Positions 1 through 8,102 are shown, numbered from the stretch's first letter. The stretch is 35,902 nucleotides of DNA from Pseudomonas sichuanensis (GCF_003231305.1 NZ_QKVM01000062.1:1-35902); one strand, 5' to 3'. Numbers and translations are program-made. The notes: generated from the sequence alone by a model not told the origin.

Positions 1-690
1 CTTGCCGACGCGCTTGTAGGCGCTGAAGGCACCGGCCAGGTAGTTGTCGAGCGTGGCCAGCGGGTTGTGCATCAGCGCGCTGCTCGTGGCGGATGCCGGG
101 CGGGCGTTTCTTGGGCCGGCGCCTTCGGCCAGGGTGGCCAGGCCACTGGCAATGTCGAGAATGATCCGCTCACCGAGCGTGGCGGCCTCGGCCAGGATGC
201 CCTTGAGTTTGCCGGCGGCCTGGCTGACGAAATTATCAAGGCTGCCGACGATATCGGCGTTGAGGTGGCCGGCCAGCAGTTCGACCGACGCATCGTCGAG
301 CACCTGCTTACCCTCCTGGCGCACGAACAGCAACATCGGCCGCAAGCTCATGCGTGCCGGCGCCTCACCGGCGGGCGAGGTGACCAGGCCGATCAGGTTG
401 AGGGCAAAGCTGGCGCAGAAAAGCGGGTCGGGCACCTGGCTACGGGCCAGGGTCGTGATAGCGCTCAGTACTTCGATCAGGGCGATGCTGTTGCCCGCCA
501 CTGGCACATTGCCGGCTACGGCCTTGAGGCGCTCGAGGGTGGCATGGCCGGCACTGACTTCACGTAGCCAGGCGTCGAACACGGCGGCGCCACGGCCGAC
601 GTCCTGGGCCTGGATCTCGGCGAGTGGTGTGATCGCTACTTGTAAAATGCCCTTGCCTGAAGAGCTGGCCTTGTCGGGGATGGTTGCCAT
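1..690 (-). CDS. Rhs-family protein, N-terminal region (partial, runs off left edge)
   Basis: The reading frame starts at ATG 690-688 and stays open to base 1, giving 230 codons with no stop. AGGAGC lies 10 bases upstream of the ATG and supports this start. The protein is helical, with hydrophobic stretches near residues 60-80 and 95-105 and a stretch reading ARMSLRPMLFLVRQEGKQ around residues 110-130. From memory this resembles the region ahead of the PAAR and YD repeats in Pseudomonas Rhs proteins delivered by type VI secretion. In that family this segment helps chaperone loading and translocation of a C-terminal toxin. No PAAR, YD repeat or toxin domain is inside the window, so the Rhs call rests on N-terminal resemblance alone. 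A conserved hypothetical protein is the alternative. Confidence 0.55.
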   Translation of the reverse strand, partial: MATIPDKASSSGKGILQVAITPLAEIQAQDVGRGAAVFDAWLREVSAGHATLERLKAVAGNVPVAGNSIALIEVLSAITTLARSQVPDPLFCASFALNLIGLVTSPAGEAPARMSLRPMLLFVRQEGKQVLDDASVELLAGHLNADIVGSLDNFVSQAAGKLKGILAEAATLGERIILDIASGLATLAEGAGPRNARPASATSSALMHNPLATLDNYLAGAFSAYKRVGK

Positions 691-1015
691 TTGGTTCGGC
701 GCTCCTTGCTGGAAAGGAGGTCGCCTGGTGGCTACGCATCGCGGGGCAAGCCCGCTCCCACAAGGTAGGCGGTGCAGTGCAATGGCCTCGGTCGGGCGAC
801 CTGTAAATGCAGGAGGGAAACCATACCGAGGCGGTATTCAGGAAGAAGTCAGAAGGTGTCTCGCACGCAGAAAGGAGTATTCCTGTTCAGATGTGGAAAA
901 ACGGCTACACGCCCCTGGCGGGCATAAACACTCTGTGGTCAATGATTGTTTGAGGCAGTATTAATCGGCTTTCCGGAGCGCCCTTTGATCCTAGGGCATC
1001 ACGCCCCAACGCCTG
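691..1015. other. Intergenic stretch, 325 bp
   Basis: This gap lies upstream of the Rhs-like gene and downstream of azlD. It holds one REP-type palindrome (listed separately) and an A/T-richer part at about 830-965 that probably contains the promoter of the minus-strand Rhs-like gene. I see no convincing coding frame, tRNA or terminator. Confidence 0.5.
736..764. repeat. REP-type palindromic element
   Basis: The bases read CGCGGGGCAAGCCCGCTCCCACA, an imperfect GCGGG…CCCGC palindrome followed by TCCCACA. This is the core of the extragenic repeats scattered through Pseudomonas putida-group genomes. It is intergenic, as expected. The same core occurs near 12300, 13260 and 13355. Confidence 0.7.
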
Positions 1016-1342
1016 TCACATCCCCCAATACTTCAGCGCCCACAACACCCCCATCCCAACCCCCAGTGTCAACAGGGTACTGCGCGTGCGCCAGGCCACC
1101 ACGCCGGCCAGTATCGCCGCAGGTATCTGTGGGTTGCTCCAGTCGAACGCCGCATGCCGGTCCTGATACACCACCGCCGGCAGCACCAGCGCCGCCAGCA
1201 CGCTCGCCGGCACATAGGCCAGCGCCCGCCGGAACCACGGCGGTATGCGCAGGCTGCGGTAGTACTCGATGAACGACAGGCGCAGGGCAAAGGTGCCCAG
1301 GCCCGCCAGCAGGAAAGTGATCCATTGCCATGCCTGGCTCAT
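1016..1342 (-). CDS. azlD: AzlD-like branched-chain amino acid export subunit (copy 1)
   Basis: A 108-residue, strongly hydrophobic protein with about four membrane segments. Length and pattern (an early TFALRLSFIEY segment, a central PASVLAALVLPAVVY segment, a GAVAWRTRSTLL-like loop) fit the AzlD family, the small partner of AzlC. In characterised bacteria the pair exports branched-chain amino acids or analogues across the inner membrane. The ATG (1342-1340) overlaps the azlC stop in an ATGA junction, so the two genes are translationally coupled. A very similar gene order occurs again at 2285-3294. The exported substrate cannot be read from sequence. Confidence 0.88.
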   Translation of the reverse strand: MSQAWQWITFLLAGLGTFALRLSFIEYYRSLRIPPWFRRALAYVPASVLAALVLPAVVYQDRHAAFDWSNPQIPAAILAGVVAWRTRSTLLTLGVGMGVLWALKYWGM

Positions 1343-2073
1343 GAGGCCTCCTGGTCGGCGTGCTGTTCCATGGCCTCAGCCATACCAAGCTGCTCCAGCG
1401 CAAGCCCGGCCAGGATGCCGCCGAGCGCCGCCACCAGCATCCCCAGGTTGTAGGGCATGTCGATGGCCAGTACCGCCAGCACGCCGCCCACCGTTGCCGC
1501 CCCGAGCATCGCCTGGTTGCGGATGGCGGGCACCAGCAGCGCCAGGAACGACAGCGGGATGGCGAACCCCAGCGACCAGGTCGGCGGTATGCCCGAGCCC
1601 ACCGCCACGCCCACCAGCACGGCGAGGTTCCAACCCAGCCACATGACCATGGCGGTGCCGAGGTAGTACTCGAAGGCGAACGCGCCCAGGCCCTCCCGTG
1701 CGTTGAGCCTTAGGGTGCACAGGGCGAAGGATTGATCCGAAAGCAGGTAGGCCATCGACCAGCGGCGCTGGCGTGGCAGGTCGCTGAAGTGTGGCGCCAG
1801 GGAGGCGCTGTACATCAGAAAGCGCAGGTTGATCACCAGCGCGGTGACCACCATGGTGATGGGCAAGGCGCCGTTCTGCATCAGTTGCAGCACGGCCATC
1901 TGCGCCGAGCCCGAGTAGAACAGCAGGGTCATGCCCATGGCCTCGCTTGGCGACAGCCCCATGTTGATTGCCGTGACCCCGGTGATCAGGCCGAACGGCA
2001 CGATCCCGGTGGTCAGCGGCAGGACTGCGCGGGCGCCCTGCGTGAGCGCTTGGGCCCTGTTGGATGGTTGCAT
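1339..2073 (-). CDS. azlC: AzlC-like branched-chain amino acid exporter, large subunit (copy 1)
   Basis: A 244-residue membrane protein from ATG 2073-2071, preceded by AGAAGG at a good distance. The frame extends further upstream, but the upstream part has the composition of a shadow frame and no better start. The family pattern is clear: residues 8-35 contain RAVLPLTTGIVPFGLITGV, and then come a YSGSAQMAVLQL segment and a LRFLMYSASLAPHF segment typical of AzlC (COG1296). AzlC forms the main channel of the AzlCD amino acid exporter in the inner membrane. It overlaps azlD by 4 bases. The adjacent second azlC (2581-3294) is clearly diverged, so this is an old paralogous pair rather than a fresh duplication. 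Confidence 0.9.
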   Translation of the reverse strand: MQPSNRAQALTQGARAVLPLTTGIVPFGLITGVTAINMGLSPSEAMGMTLLFYSGSAQMAVLQLMQNGALPITMVVTALVINLRFLMYSASLAPHFSDLPRQRRWSMAYLLSDQSFALCTLRLNAREGLGAFAFEYYLGTAMVMWLGWNLAVLVGVAVGSGIPPTWSLGFAIPLSFLALLVPAIRNQAMLGAATVGGVLAVLAIDMPYNLGMLVAALGGILAGLALEQLGMAEAMEQHADQEAS

Positions 2074-2180
2074 TGCAATGCCTTCTGAAATGGCCCGGCA
2101 AGCTGCGGCCGGGATCGCTGCTGGCCTGCGCCGATAGGGCTTTGGCAAGCCTGTAGCGGTCACGTTAATGCGCGGCAGAA

Positions 2181-2274
2181 TGGCTGGCAACGGCAGATTT
2201 CCCATTCGTGGCCCAGGGGCCGGGGTTCTCGGTGGACTACAAGGTGGAGGAGGCGCTGGTGCAGTTGGTTTAGC
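2181..2274 (+). pseudogene. Possible remnant of a gene 3' end between the two azlCD pairs
   Basis: In the 211-bp gap between azlC copy 1 and azlD copy 2, a plus-strand frame reads WLATADFPFVAQGPGFSV followed by DYKVEEALVQLV and a TAG stop at 2272-2274. It has protein-like composition and no start codon, because the same frame meets a stop at 2166-2168. This looks like the tail of a decayed gene. I do not recognise the parent family. Chance is possible in GC-rich DNA. Confidence 0.25.
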
Positions 2275-2284
2275 GCAGCCAGCG

Positions 2285-2584
2285 TCAATGCAGCACTGCC
2301 CGCAACGCACCGGTGACGACGATGGCGAACAGCACCACCGGCAGTATGGAATAGCGCGTGGCGGCAAGCAGGGTCAGGGCCAGTGCGAGCGAGTCGGCGG
2401 GGTCACCGCTGACGAATTTGGGCGCGATCACCGCGATCAGCACACAGCCCGGTGCGGCACTGAGCATTTGGCTGAGTTGCGGCCCCATGACGCGATTGCG
2501 TAACAGCAAAAAGCCCAGGGCGCGTGTCAGGTAAGTGACCAGGGCCATGCCGAGGATCGTGGCCAATGTGGTGATGTCGATCAT
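2285..2584 (-). CDS. azlD: AzlD-like branched-chain amino acid export subunit (copy 2)
   Basis: A 99-residue protein with four predicted membrane segments starting at ATG 2584-2582. The residues LATILGMALVTYLTRALGF at the N-terminus and the GCVLIAVIAPKF segment fit AzlD. The start codon overlaps the stop of azlC copy 2 by 4 bases (ATGA), as in copy 1. It is the small partner in an AzlCD inner-membrane exporter. Its sequence differs strongly from copy 1 at 1016-1342, so substrate range may also differ. Confidence 0.88.
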   Translation of the reverse strand: MIDITTLATILGMALVTYLTRALGFLLLRNRVMGPQLSQMLSAAPGCVLIAVIAPKFVSGDPADSLALALTLLAATRYSILPVVLFAIVVTGALRAVLH

Positions 2585-3294
2585 GGCTTGGCCCACAGGT
2601 AGGCGCTGACCAGGCCTGCCACGGTGCCCGCGAGGACGTACCAGCCGCCGGGGATCAACAGGTGGAACAGCGCGGCGGTCAGCAGGCTGAACAGCCAGGG
2701 CAGGGCGGCGTGCACGCCTTTCCACATACCCTTGAGCAGTACCAGGAAAACGGCGGCTAAGGCCATGTCGAAGCCATAGCTGCGCAGGTCGCCCAGCATC
2801 GGCCCGACCAGCGCCCCCAGGGTGGTGAAGGTTACCCAGGTGGCCCACAGGCACAGCGACACGCCCATGTAGTAGCGCAAGCTGAAGCCATTGCGGCGAC
2901 GGGCATCGGCCAAGCCCATGGCCCAGCTCTCGTCGCACATGAAAAACAGTGCGCCAAGCGCTTGCTTCAGGGGCAGATGGCGCAGGTAGGGCGCCAGGGT
3001 AGCGCCCATCAGCAGGTGACGGCTGTTGACCAGCAGGGTCATGGCGACGATCACCAGTACCGCCGGTGGCGAGGTCCACAGTTCGATGGCGGCGAACTCC
3101 GAACCACCACCGAAATTCAGGCCGGTCATCAACGCAACTTCACCAGCATTGAGCTGGTGTTGCGACGCCTGCGCACCGAGTACCAGGGCGAACGGGATGA
3201 AGCCCAACAGCATCGGCAGGGCGGCCACCGCGCCACGACGCAGTTCGCTGTCGGGGGCAGTGGGATCGTTCAGGGCGGGTTCAAGGGTATTCAT
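2581..3294 (-). CDS. azlC: AzlC-like branched-chain amino acid exporter, large subunit (copy 2)
   Basis: A 237-residue membrane protein. I chose ATG 3294-3292, with GGAGGTGA just upstream (3304-3297). An in-frame GTG at 3300 overlaps the Shine-Dalgarno sequence and is less likely. Family features: GAVAALPMLLGFIPFALVLG near the N-terminus, FGGGSEFAAIELW, and a VNSRHLLMGATLAPYLRHLP segment. The acidic residue inside an early membrane region (SEFAA) differs from copy 1 (SAQMA), which hints at a different transport pocket. It is divergent from an Lrp-family gene, the usual arrangement for AzlCD exporters under amino-acid-responsive control. Confidence 0.9.
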   Translation of the reverse strand: MNTLEPALNDPTAPDSELRRGAVAALPMLLGFIPFALVLGAQASQHQLNAGEVALMTGLNFGGGSEFAAIELWTSPPAVLVIVAMTLLVNSRHLLMGATLAPYLRHLPLKQALGALFFMCDESWAMGLADARRRNGFSLRYYMGVSLCLWATWVTFTTLGALVGPMLGDLRSYGFDMALAAVFLVLLKGMWKGVHAALPWLFSLLTAALFHLLIPGGWYVLAGTVAGLVSAYLWAKP

Positions 3295-3347
3295 GGTCAC
3301 CTCCAGTGGAGGAGAATTATTTCAATGTGCGGTTGAAATAGGCTTGC

Positions 3348-3386
3348 GTAGTTGCCAAACCTTACTGATGATTTGGCATTTGCTAC
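3348..3386. promoter_or_regulatory. Inverted repeat, candidate Lrp-type operator in the azlC/lrp divergent region
   Basis: TGCCAAA (3353-3359) and TTTGGCA (3372-3378) form a perfect 7-bp inverted repeat with a 12-base spacer, flanked by GTAG (3348-3351) and CTAC (3383-3386). It lies between the divergent azlC copy 2 and the Lrp-family gene, the only intergenic space that could serve both. Lrp/AsnC proteins bind imperfect palindromes of about this size. Operator function is inferred. Confidence 0.5.
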
Positions 3387-3412
3387 CAAAAACACTCGAT
3401 TTGAGGTTTTCA

Positions 3413-3877
3413 ATGCCAATCAAGCTTGATGCCATCGACCGCCGCATCCTGCGTGCCCTGCAGCGGGACGGGCGCCTGCAGAACCAGGAGCTGGCCAAGC
3501 AAGTGGGGTTGTCCCCGTCGCCGTGCCTGCGGCGGGTACGGCTGCTGGAAGACGCGGGGGTCATCGAGCGCTACGTGGCGCTGGTGGACCCGGCCAAGGT
3601 GGCATTGGGCCTGACCCTGTTCGTGCGGGTGTGGCTCAAGCGCCAGGATCAGGAAACCACCGACGTCTTCATCAACGCGGTGCGCCGGCTGCCCGAGGTG
3701 GTGGAGTGCCATGTGATGGCGGGCGACTGCGACCTGTTGCTACGGGTGGTGGCGGCGGATCTGGAAGCTTACCGGCGGTTCCAGGTGGCCCATCTGACCA
3801 GCCTGGATGTGGTGCAGAACGTCAAGACCGAAGTGCCCATGGAGAAGGTCAAGCTGACCACTGAGTTACCGGTGTAG
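3413..3877 (+). CDS. Lrp/AsnC-family transcriptional regulator
   Basis: A 154-residue protein from ATG 3413 with GAGG 7 bases upstream. Residues 1-60 form the AsnC-type helix-turn-helix (LDAIDRRILRALQRDGRLQ, then LAKQVGLSPSPCLRRVRLLE). Residues 65-145 form the RAM ligand-binding domain, including the usual VVECHVMAGDCDLLLRVVA strand-turn motif. Family members bind amino acids and form octamers on DNA. The gene is divergent from azlC copy 2 with 118 bp between, which makes AzlCD export its most likely target. Whether it also controls the first azlCD pair is open, because 211 bp and possible promoters lie between them. Confidence 0.92.
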   Translation: MPIKLDAIDRRILRALQRDGRLQNQELAKQVGLSPSPCLRRVRLLEDAGVIERYVALVDPAKVALGLTLFVRVWLKRQDQETTDVFINAVRRLPEVVECHVMAGDCDLLLRVVAADLEAYRRFQVAHLTSLDVVQNVKTEVPMEKVKLTTELPV

Positions 3878-3973
3878 CGCGCGGCTCGACCTGACCCGGC
3901 TTGGCACTCAGCGAGCGTTCTGGGGCGTCGCTGAAGCTGCCCTGCGGATAAAAATCTGGAACAGGGCTTTGTT

Positions 3974-3992
3974 ATTAAATAGAATCAATCGC
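3974..3992 (+). promoter_or_regulatory. Candidate Fur box ahead of the first FecI-like gene
   Basis: ATTAAATAGAATCAATCGC matches 11 of 19 positions of the GATAATGATAATCATTATC consensus by hand count, and sits 28 bases before the sigma gene in an A/T-rich pocket. Iron-starvation sigma genes in Pseudomonas are normally Fur-repressed, so the position fits. The match is moderate. Confidence 0.45.
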
Positions 3993-4019
3993 ATTAAATG
4001 ATGTGCAGAGCCTCACGCT

Positions 4020-4529
4020 ATGGTTGAAGCCGCTACGCCACCCGATCACCGCCTGAGTGCCCTGTACCGCGACCATCGTAGCTGGCTGGAGCACTGGTTG
4101 CGCCGCCGTGTCGGCAATAGCTGGGATGCGGCCGACCTGAGCCAGGACACCTTCCTGCGGATACTGTCCAGCGCCCAGAAGCTCGAGGAGTTGCGTGAGC
4201 CACGCGCCTACCTGCTGACCGTGGGCAAGCGCCTGTTGAGCAATTTCTATAGCCGTCGCAGCCTTGAACAGGCCTATCTGGAGGCGTTGGCACAGTTGCC
4301 GCAAGCGTGTGTGCCGTCGCCAGAGCAGCGCTGGCTGCTGTTGGAAACACTGCAGGCACTGGATGAGCTGCTGGACGGGTTGCCACGTCTGGTCCGTCGG
4401 GCTTTTCTCTGGAGCCAGTTGCACGGCCTGGGCTATCGCCAGATCGCCGAGCGCCTGGAGGTGTCGGAGCGCACGGTCAAACGCTACATGGCGCAAGCCT
4501 ACGAGCATTGCCTGCTGGTGGACCTGTGA
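4020..4529 (+). CDS. FecI-type ECF sigma factor (system 1)
   Basis: A 169-residue extracytoplasmic-function sigma factor from ATG 4020. Residues 10-75 hold sigma region 2 (LYRDHRSWLEHWLRRRVGN, then AADLSQDTFLRIL). Residues 110-165 hold region 4, ending in a recognition helix (YRQIAERLEVSERTVKRYM). These are hallmarks of the iron-starvation sigma subfamily (FecI, PvdS, FpvI relatives). The stop overlaps the FecR start by one base (TGATG). With the FecR gene and the STN-bearing receptor downstream it forms a complete cell-surface signalling set. When the receptor binds its iron-siderophore, the signal should pass through FecR to release this sigma factor, which then drives the receptor gene. 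A candidate Fur box lies just upstream. Confidence 0.92.
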   Translation: MVEAATPPDHRLSALYRDHRSWLEHWLRRRVGNSWDAADLSQDTFLRILSSAQKLEELREPRAYLLTVGKRLLSNFYSRRSLEQAYLEALAQLPQACVPSPEQRWLLLETLQALDELLDGLPRLVRRAFLWSQLHGLGYRQIAERLEVSERTVKRYMAQAYEHCLLVDL

Positions 4530-5476
4530 TGCGTGCGGCGCCCAGCGGCGAGGCACTTGAGGTGGCACGCGCGGCGGCTCGGTGGTTGGCGTTGCTGGAG
4601 TCGGGCACGGCCACTGAAGAGGATCATGCCCGCCTTGAACGCTGGCGCAACAGCAGCATCAGCCATGAAACCACCTGGCAGAAGGCGCAGCTGCTGCGCC
4701 AGCGCTTTTCCGGGCTGCCGCCCACCTTGGCCATGGCCTCGCTGGATCGTCCGGACCTTGCGCGGCGCACTGCCATCAAGCGCGCATTGGGCATTGCGGC
4801 ACTGTTGCCGGCTACCTGGCTGATCGGGCGGCAGTTGCCGGTGCAGGTGTGGATGGCCGATGTGCACACCGCCATCGGCGAGCAGAAAAAACTGCAACTG
4901 GCCGACGGCAGCCTGTTGCAGCTGAACACCGACAGCGCAGTCAATGTCGACCTGGGCAAGCGTGAGCTGACCTTGGTGCGAGGCGAGATGGCGCTCAAGG
5001 TGACTGGCAGCGCAGGGCTGACCCTGCACTTGCCTTACGGTCGGGTGATTGTCGGCCGCAGTGAAGTTTGTGTGCGCCTCAATGACAGTGACTGTCAGAT
5101 CGCAGTGGCCAGCGGTGCGGTGCAACTGCAACCCTTGCATGGCCCGGCGCTGCTTTTGCGCGAGGGTGAGCAGGTCCGTTTGAAGGTTGGCGGCGCAGGC
5201 CAGGTCGAGCGCTTCGATGCTTCGCTGCCGGGGTGGCGAGAGGGCGTTCTGATCGCCCAGAACCAACCGCTGGGCGATTTCCTGCGCGAGCTGCGGCGCT
5301 TTCGCCCAGGGTTGTTGCGCTGGGACCCAGTGCTGGAACACCTGCGGGTAATGGGCAGCTTCCGCCTCGACGACACCGACCGTGTGCTGTCGCTGCTGGC
5401 GGCTAGCCTGCCGCTGGAGGTGCATTCGCGCACGCGGTATTGGGTCACCCTGGTACCGCGCAACATTCAGGTGTAA
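4529..5476 (+). CDS. FecR-type anti-sigma factor / signal transducer (system 1)
   Basis: A 315-residue protein. ATG 4529 overlaps the sigma stop, and I prefer it to a longer frame starting at 4508. Residues 8-55 are the cytoplasmic DUF4880 domain (ARWLALLESG…ARLERWRNSS). One membrane segment lies around residues 85-103. The periplasmic part begins with the FecR core (TAIGEQKKLQLADGSLLQLN, TDSAVNV) and ends with an STN-like C-terminal region (QPLGDFLRELRRF…DRVLSLLAASLPL). FecR proteins hold the sigma factor and receive the signal from the receptor's STN domain. The order sigma, FecR, receptor is standard. Confidence 0.92.
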   Translation: MRAAPSGEALEVARAAARWLALLESGTATEEDHARLERWRNSSISHETTWQKAQLLRQRFSGLPPTLAMASLDRPDLARRTAIKRALGIAALLPATWLIGRQLPVQVWMADVHTAIGEQKKLQLADGSLLQLNTDSAVNVDLGKRELTLVRGEMALKVTGSAGLTLHLPYGRVIVGRSEVCVRLNDSDCQIAVASGAVQLQPLHGPALLLREGEQVRLKVGGAGQVERFDASLPGWREGVLIAQNQPLGDFLRELRRFRPGLLRWDPVLEHLRVMGSFRLDDTDRVLSLLAASLPLEVHSRTRYWVTLVPRNIQV

Positions 5477-5544
5477 GGCATGTCCCTTTTTTTCGCCTCA
5501 CCGGTCATTCCAGGCAAGTGAACTGAAAACGAGAGCTTGCCCCA

Positions 5545-7956
5545 ATGTCCGTAGTAATGCCTTGCCGTCCAGGCCATCAGTCTTTGCAGCGTGTGGGCCT
5601 GGTGCTGAGCCTGAGCGCCACCACGCTTTTTACCCCTGTCAGTTGGGCCGATGGCGCCGCCCGGCGCAGCTATGAAGTCGCGGCCGGGAGCCTGGGCAGC
5701 GCGTTGACGCGTTTCGCCACGCAGTCGGGCGTCAACCTGTCGGTGAGCCCTGCCTTGGTGAATGGGCGCGACAGTGCCGGCCTGTCGGGCACCTACAGTG
5801 TTGAGGAAGGCTTTGCCCGCCTGCTACAGGGCAGCGGTTTGCGCCTGCAGCCGGCAGGCGCCGACGCCTACATTCTGGTGCCGGCAAGCCAGAGCTCCAG
5901 TGCCCTGGAAATTGCGCCAACCACCATCAACAGCGGGCACCTGGGTGACGATGGCGAACCGTATGCCGGTGGCCAGGTCGCTCGCCGTGGCGCGCAAGGC
6001 CTGCTCGGTTCGCGTGACTTCATGGAAACGCCGTTCAGCATGACCACCTACACCAGCCAGGCGGTAAAGAACCTGCAGGCGCGAACCCTGAACGACCTGG
6101 TTGCCAGCGACCCTTCGGTGCGCGCCACCAACCCGGCAGGCGGGCGCTTCGAGCAGTTCACCATTCGTGGCCTGAGCCTGTTCAACAGCGATGTGTCCTA
6201 TAACGGGCTGTATGGTGTATTGCCGACCTATTCCATCGACATGGAAATGGCCGACCGCGTCGATATCCTCAAAGGGCCGAGCCAACTGATCAACGGCATC
6301 TCGCCGCGGGGTAGCGTGGGTGGCGGTATCAACGTGGTGCCCAAGCGCGCGGGCGACAAGCCGCTGACGGAGTTCACCGGTAGCTATGCCTCCGACAGCC
6401 AGGTGGGCGGTGCCGTGGATATCGGCCGGCGCTTTGGTGAGAGCGACCAGTTCGGCCTGCGTTTCAACGCGGTGAAGCAGGCCGGCGACACCACCTGGGA
6501 TCACCAGAGCGTCAACCGCGAAATGGCCGTGCTGGGCCTGGACTTTCGCGGTGAGCGGTTGCGCCTGTCCACCGACATCGGCCACACCCAGCGCGACACC
6601 GATGCCCCCCAGGAGCGGGTGCTGATCGGCGCAAACGCCAAGGTGCCGGATGCCAAGGATGTGCGCCGCAACTATGCCCAGGCCTGGAGCAAGGCACGCA
6701 CCGAGGACACCTTTGGCGCGGTGAACGCCGAGTACGACCTGAGCGATTCGCTGATGGCCTATGCTGCGTTCGGTGCGCGCGAGAGCAACCATGATTTTCT
6801 GCGTCACAACGTGCCGGTCAGCAACGACGCCGGCGACTTCAGTGTCTTGCCCCGCGACTTTACCCGCGACGAGTCGGTGCGCACGGCCATGGCCGGGCTG
6901 CGTAACTGGTTCACCACCGGCCCGGTCAGCCATGAGCTGAACCTGTCGGCGAGTTACTTCTACATGGACTTCACCAACGGCGGGGCGCGCTACGCGGCAG
7001 CGCCCAGCAATCTGTACAACCCGGTAGCCACCCCCACGCCCGGCAGGGCGACGCGCCAGGATGCCGAGGTGTACACCGAGAACCGTTTCACCGGCGTGGC
7101 GCTGGCCGATACCCTGGGCTTTTTCGACGACCGCCTGTTGCTGACCCTGGGTGCACGCTGGCAACGGGTCAAGGTCGACGACTGGAGCAATGACGTCAAG
7201 GGCAACACCGCCTACGACGAGGAGAAGGTCTCGCCCTCGGGCGGCGTGGTGTTCAAGGTCAGCGAGCAGTTCTCGCTGTACGCCAGCTACATGGAAGGCC
7301 TGAGCCAGGGCAAGATCGCGCCGTCGACCTCGATCAACTCCGACCAGATATTCGCGCCCTTCATCAGCCGCCAGGTCGAGGTGGGCGCCAAGTACGACCT
7401 GGGCACCTTCGGTCTGACCGCCAGCGCCTTTCGCATCAAGCAACCCGCCTACGAAACCAATGCCGCCACGCGAGTGTTCGGGCCTAACGGCAAGCGTGAG
7501 AACAAGGGTATCGAGTTGAATGTGTTCGGCGAGCCGCTCAAAGGCGTGCGCCTGCTCGGTGGGGTGATGTTCATCGACAGCGAGCTGACCGGTACCGTGG
7601 GCGGCATTGCCGACGGCAACCGCGCCCCGGCCACTCCCGAATACAATGTCAGCCTGGGTGCTGAATGGGATGTGCCGAAGGTTGCGGGGCTGACCCTGAC
7701 CACACGGGGCATTCATTCCAGCTCGCAGTACCTGGACCAAGCCAACAGCAAGAAGATCGATGGCTGGGAGCGTTTCGACCTGGGGGCGCGTTATACCTTC
7801 AAGGTCTCGGACAAGGACGTCACCCTGCGTGCCAGCGTCGAGAACGTGCTGGACGACCAGTATTGGATTTCGGCGGGGGCGTCCGATGACAGCGAGCCGG
7901 GGCTGAGCTTGTCTACGCCACGGACGTATCTGGTTTCGGCCACTATCGGGTTTTGA
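5545..7956 (+). CDS. TonB-dependent ferric-siderophore receptor with STN signalling domain (system 1)
   Basis: An 803-residue outer-membrane transducer. A signal peptide covers about residues 1-36. Residues 42-113 are the STN domain (YEVAAGSLGSALTRFATQSG…), which contacts FecR. The plug spans roughly residues 155-275 (ETPFSMTTYTSQAVKNLQA, VDILKGPSQLINGISPRGSV), and the 22-strand barrel fills the rest, ending in phenylalanine (SATIGF) as outer-membrane proteins do. The plug and early barrel recall the FiuA/FhuE-like group of hydroxamate receptors, but I cannot fix the ligand. It starts 68 bp after FecR and is presumably transcribed by the cognate sigma. An in-frame ATG at 5557 is an alternative start. 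Confidence 0.93.
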   Translation: MSVVMPCRPGHQSLQRVGLVLSLSATTLFTPVSWADGAARRSYEVAAGSLGSALTRFATQSGVNLSVSPALVNGRDSAGLSGTYSVEEGFARLLQGSGLRLQPAGADAYILVPASQSSSALEIAPTTINSGHLGDDGEPYAGGQVARRGAQGLLGSRDFMETPFSMTTYTSQAVKNLQARTLNDLVASDPSVRATNPAGGRFEQFTIRGLSLFNSDVSYNGLYGVLPTYSIDMEMADRVDILKGPSQLINGISPRGSVGGGINVVPKRAGDKPLTEFTGSYASDSQVGGAVDIGRRFGESDQFGLRFNAVKQAGDTTWDHQSVNREMAVLGLDFRGERLRLSTDIGHTQRDTDAPQERVLIGANAKVPDAKDVRRNYAQAWSKARTEDTFGAVNAEYDLSDSLMAYAAFGARESNHDFLRHNVPVSNDAGDFSVLPRDFTRDESVRTAMAGLRNWFTTGPVSHELNLSASYFYMDFTNGGARYAAAPSNLYNPVATPTPGRATRQDAEVYTENRFTGVALADTLGFFDDRLLLTLGARWQRVKVDDWSNDVKGNTAYDEEKVSPSGGVVFKVSEQFSLYASYMEGLSQGKIAPSTSINSDQIFAPFISRQVEVGAKYDLGTFGLTASAFRIKQPAYETNAATRVFGPNGKRENKGIELNVFGEPLKGVRLLGGVMFIDSELTGTVGGIADGNRAPATPEYNVSLGAEWDVPKVAGLTLTTRGIHSSSQYLDQANSKKIDGWERFDLGARYTFKVSDKDVTLRASVENVLDDQYWISAGASDDSEPGLSLSTPRTYLVSATIGF

Positions 7957-7979
7957 TCGCAGGCTTTTGTTGGCATTGC

Positions 7980-8018
7980 AACCGAGCAGCCGCATACGCA
8001 TTGCGAATGCTCGGTTTA
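7980..8018 (+). terminator. Hairpin after the system 1 receptor
   Basis: AACCGAGCA (7980-7988) pairs perfectly with TGCTCGGTT (8008-8016), with a 19-base loop and a short TTT tail. It lies 23 bases after the receptor stop. The long loop and short T tract make it a modest intrinsic terminator. Confidence 0.5.
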
Positions 8019-8102
8019 CGCGACCAGTTGCGAGCGTTTTCATCGCTCATGGTAATGCGGGGGCCTGGAGGTGGCTCGGCGAAAGCCACCGTCCGAGTTC
8101 GG

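Noticed and set aside
5824..8043. Very long minus-strand open frame opposite the first TonB receptor
   Set aside because: It is the antisense of a clear receptor gene in GC-rich DNA. It has histidine/glycine/arginine-heavy composition, no domains and no ribosome site.
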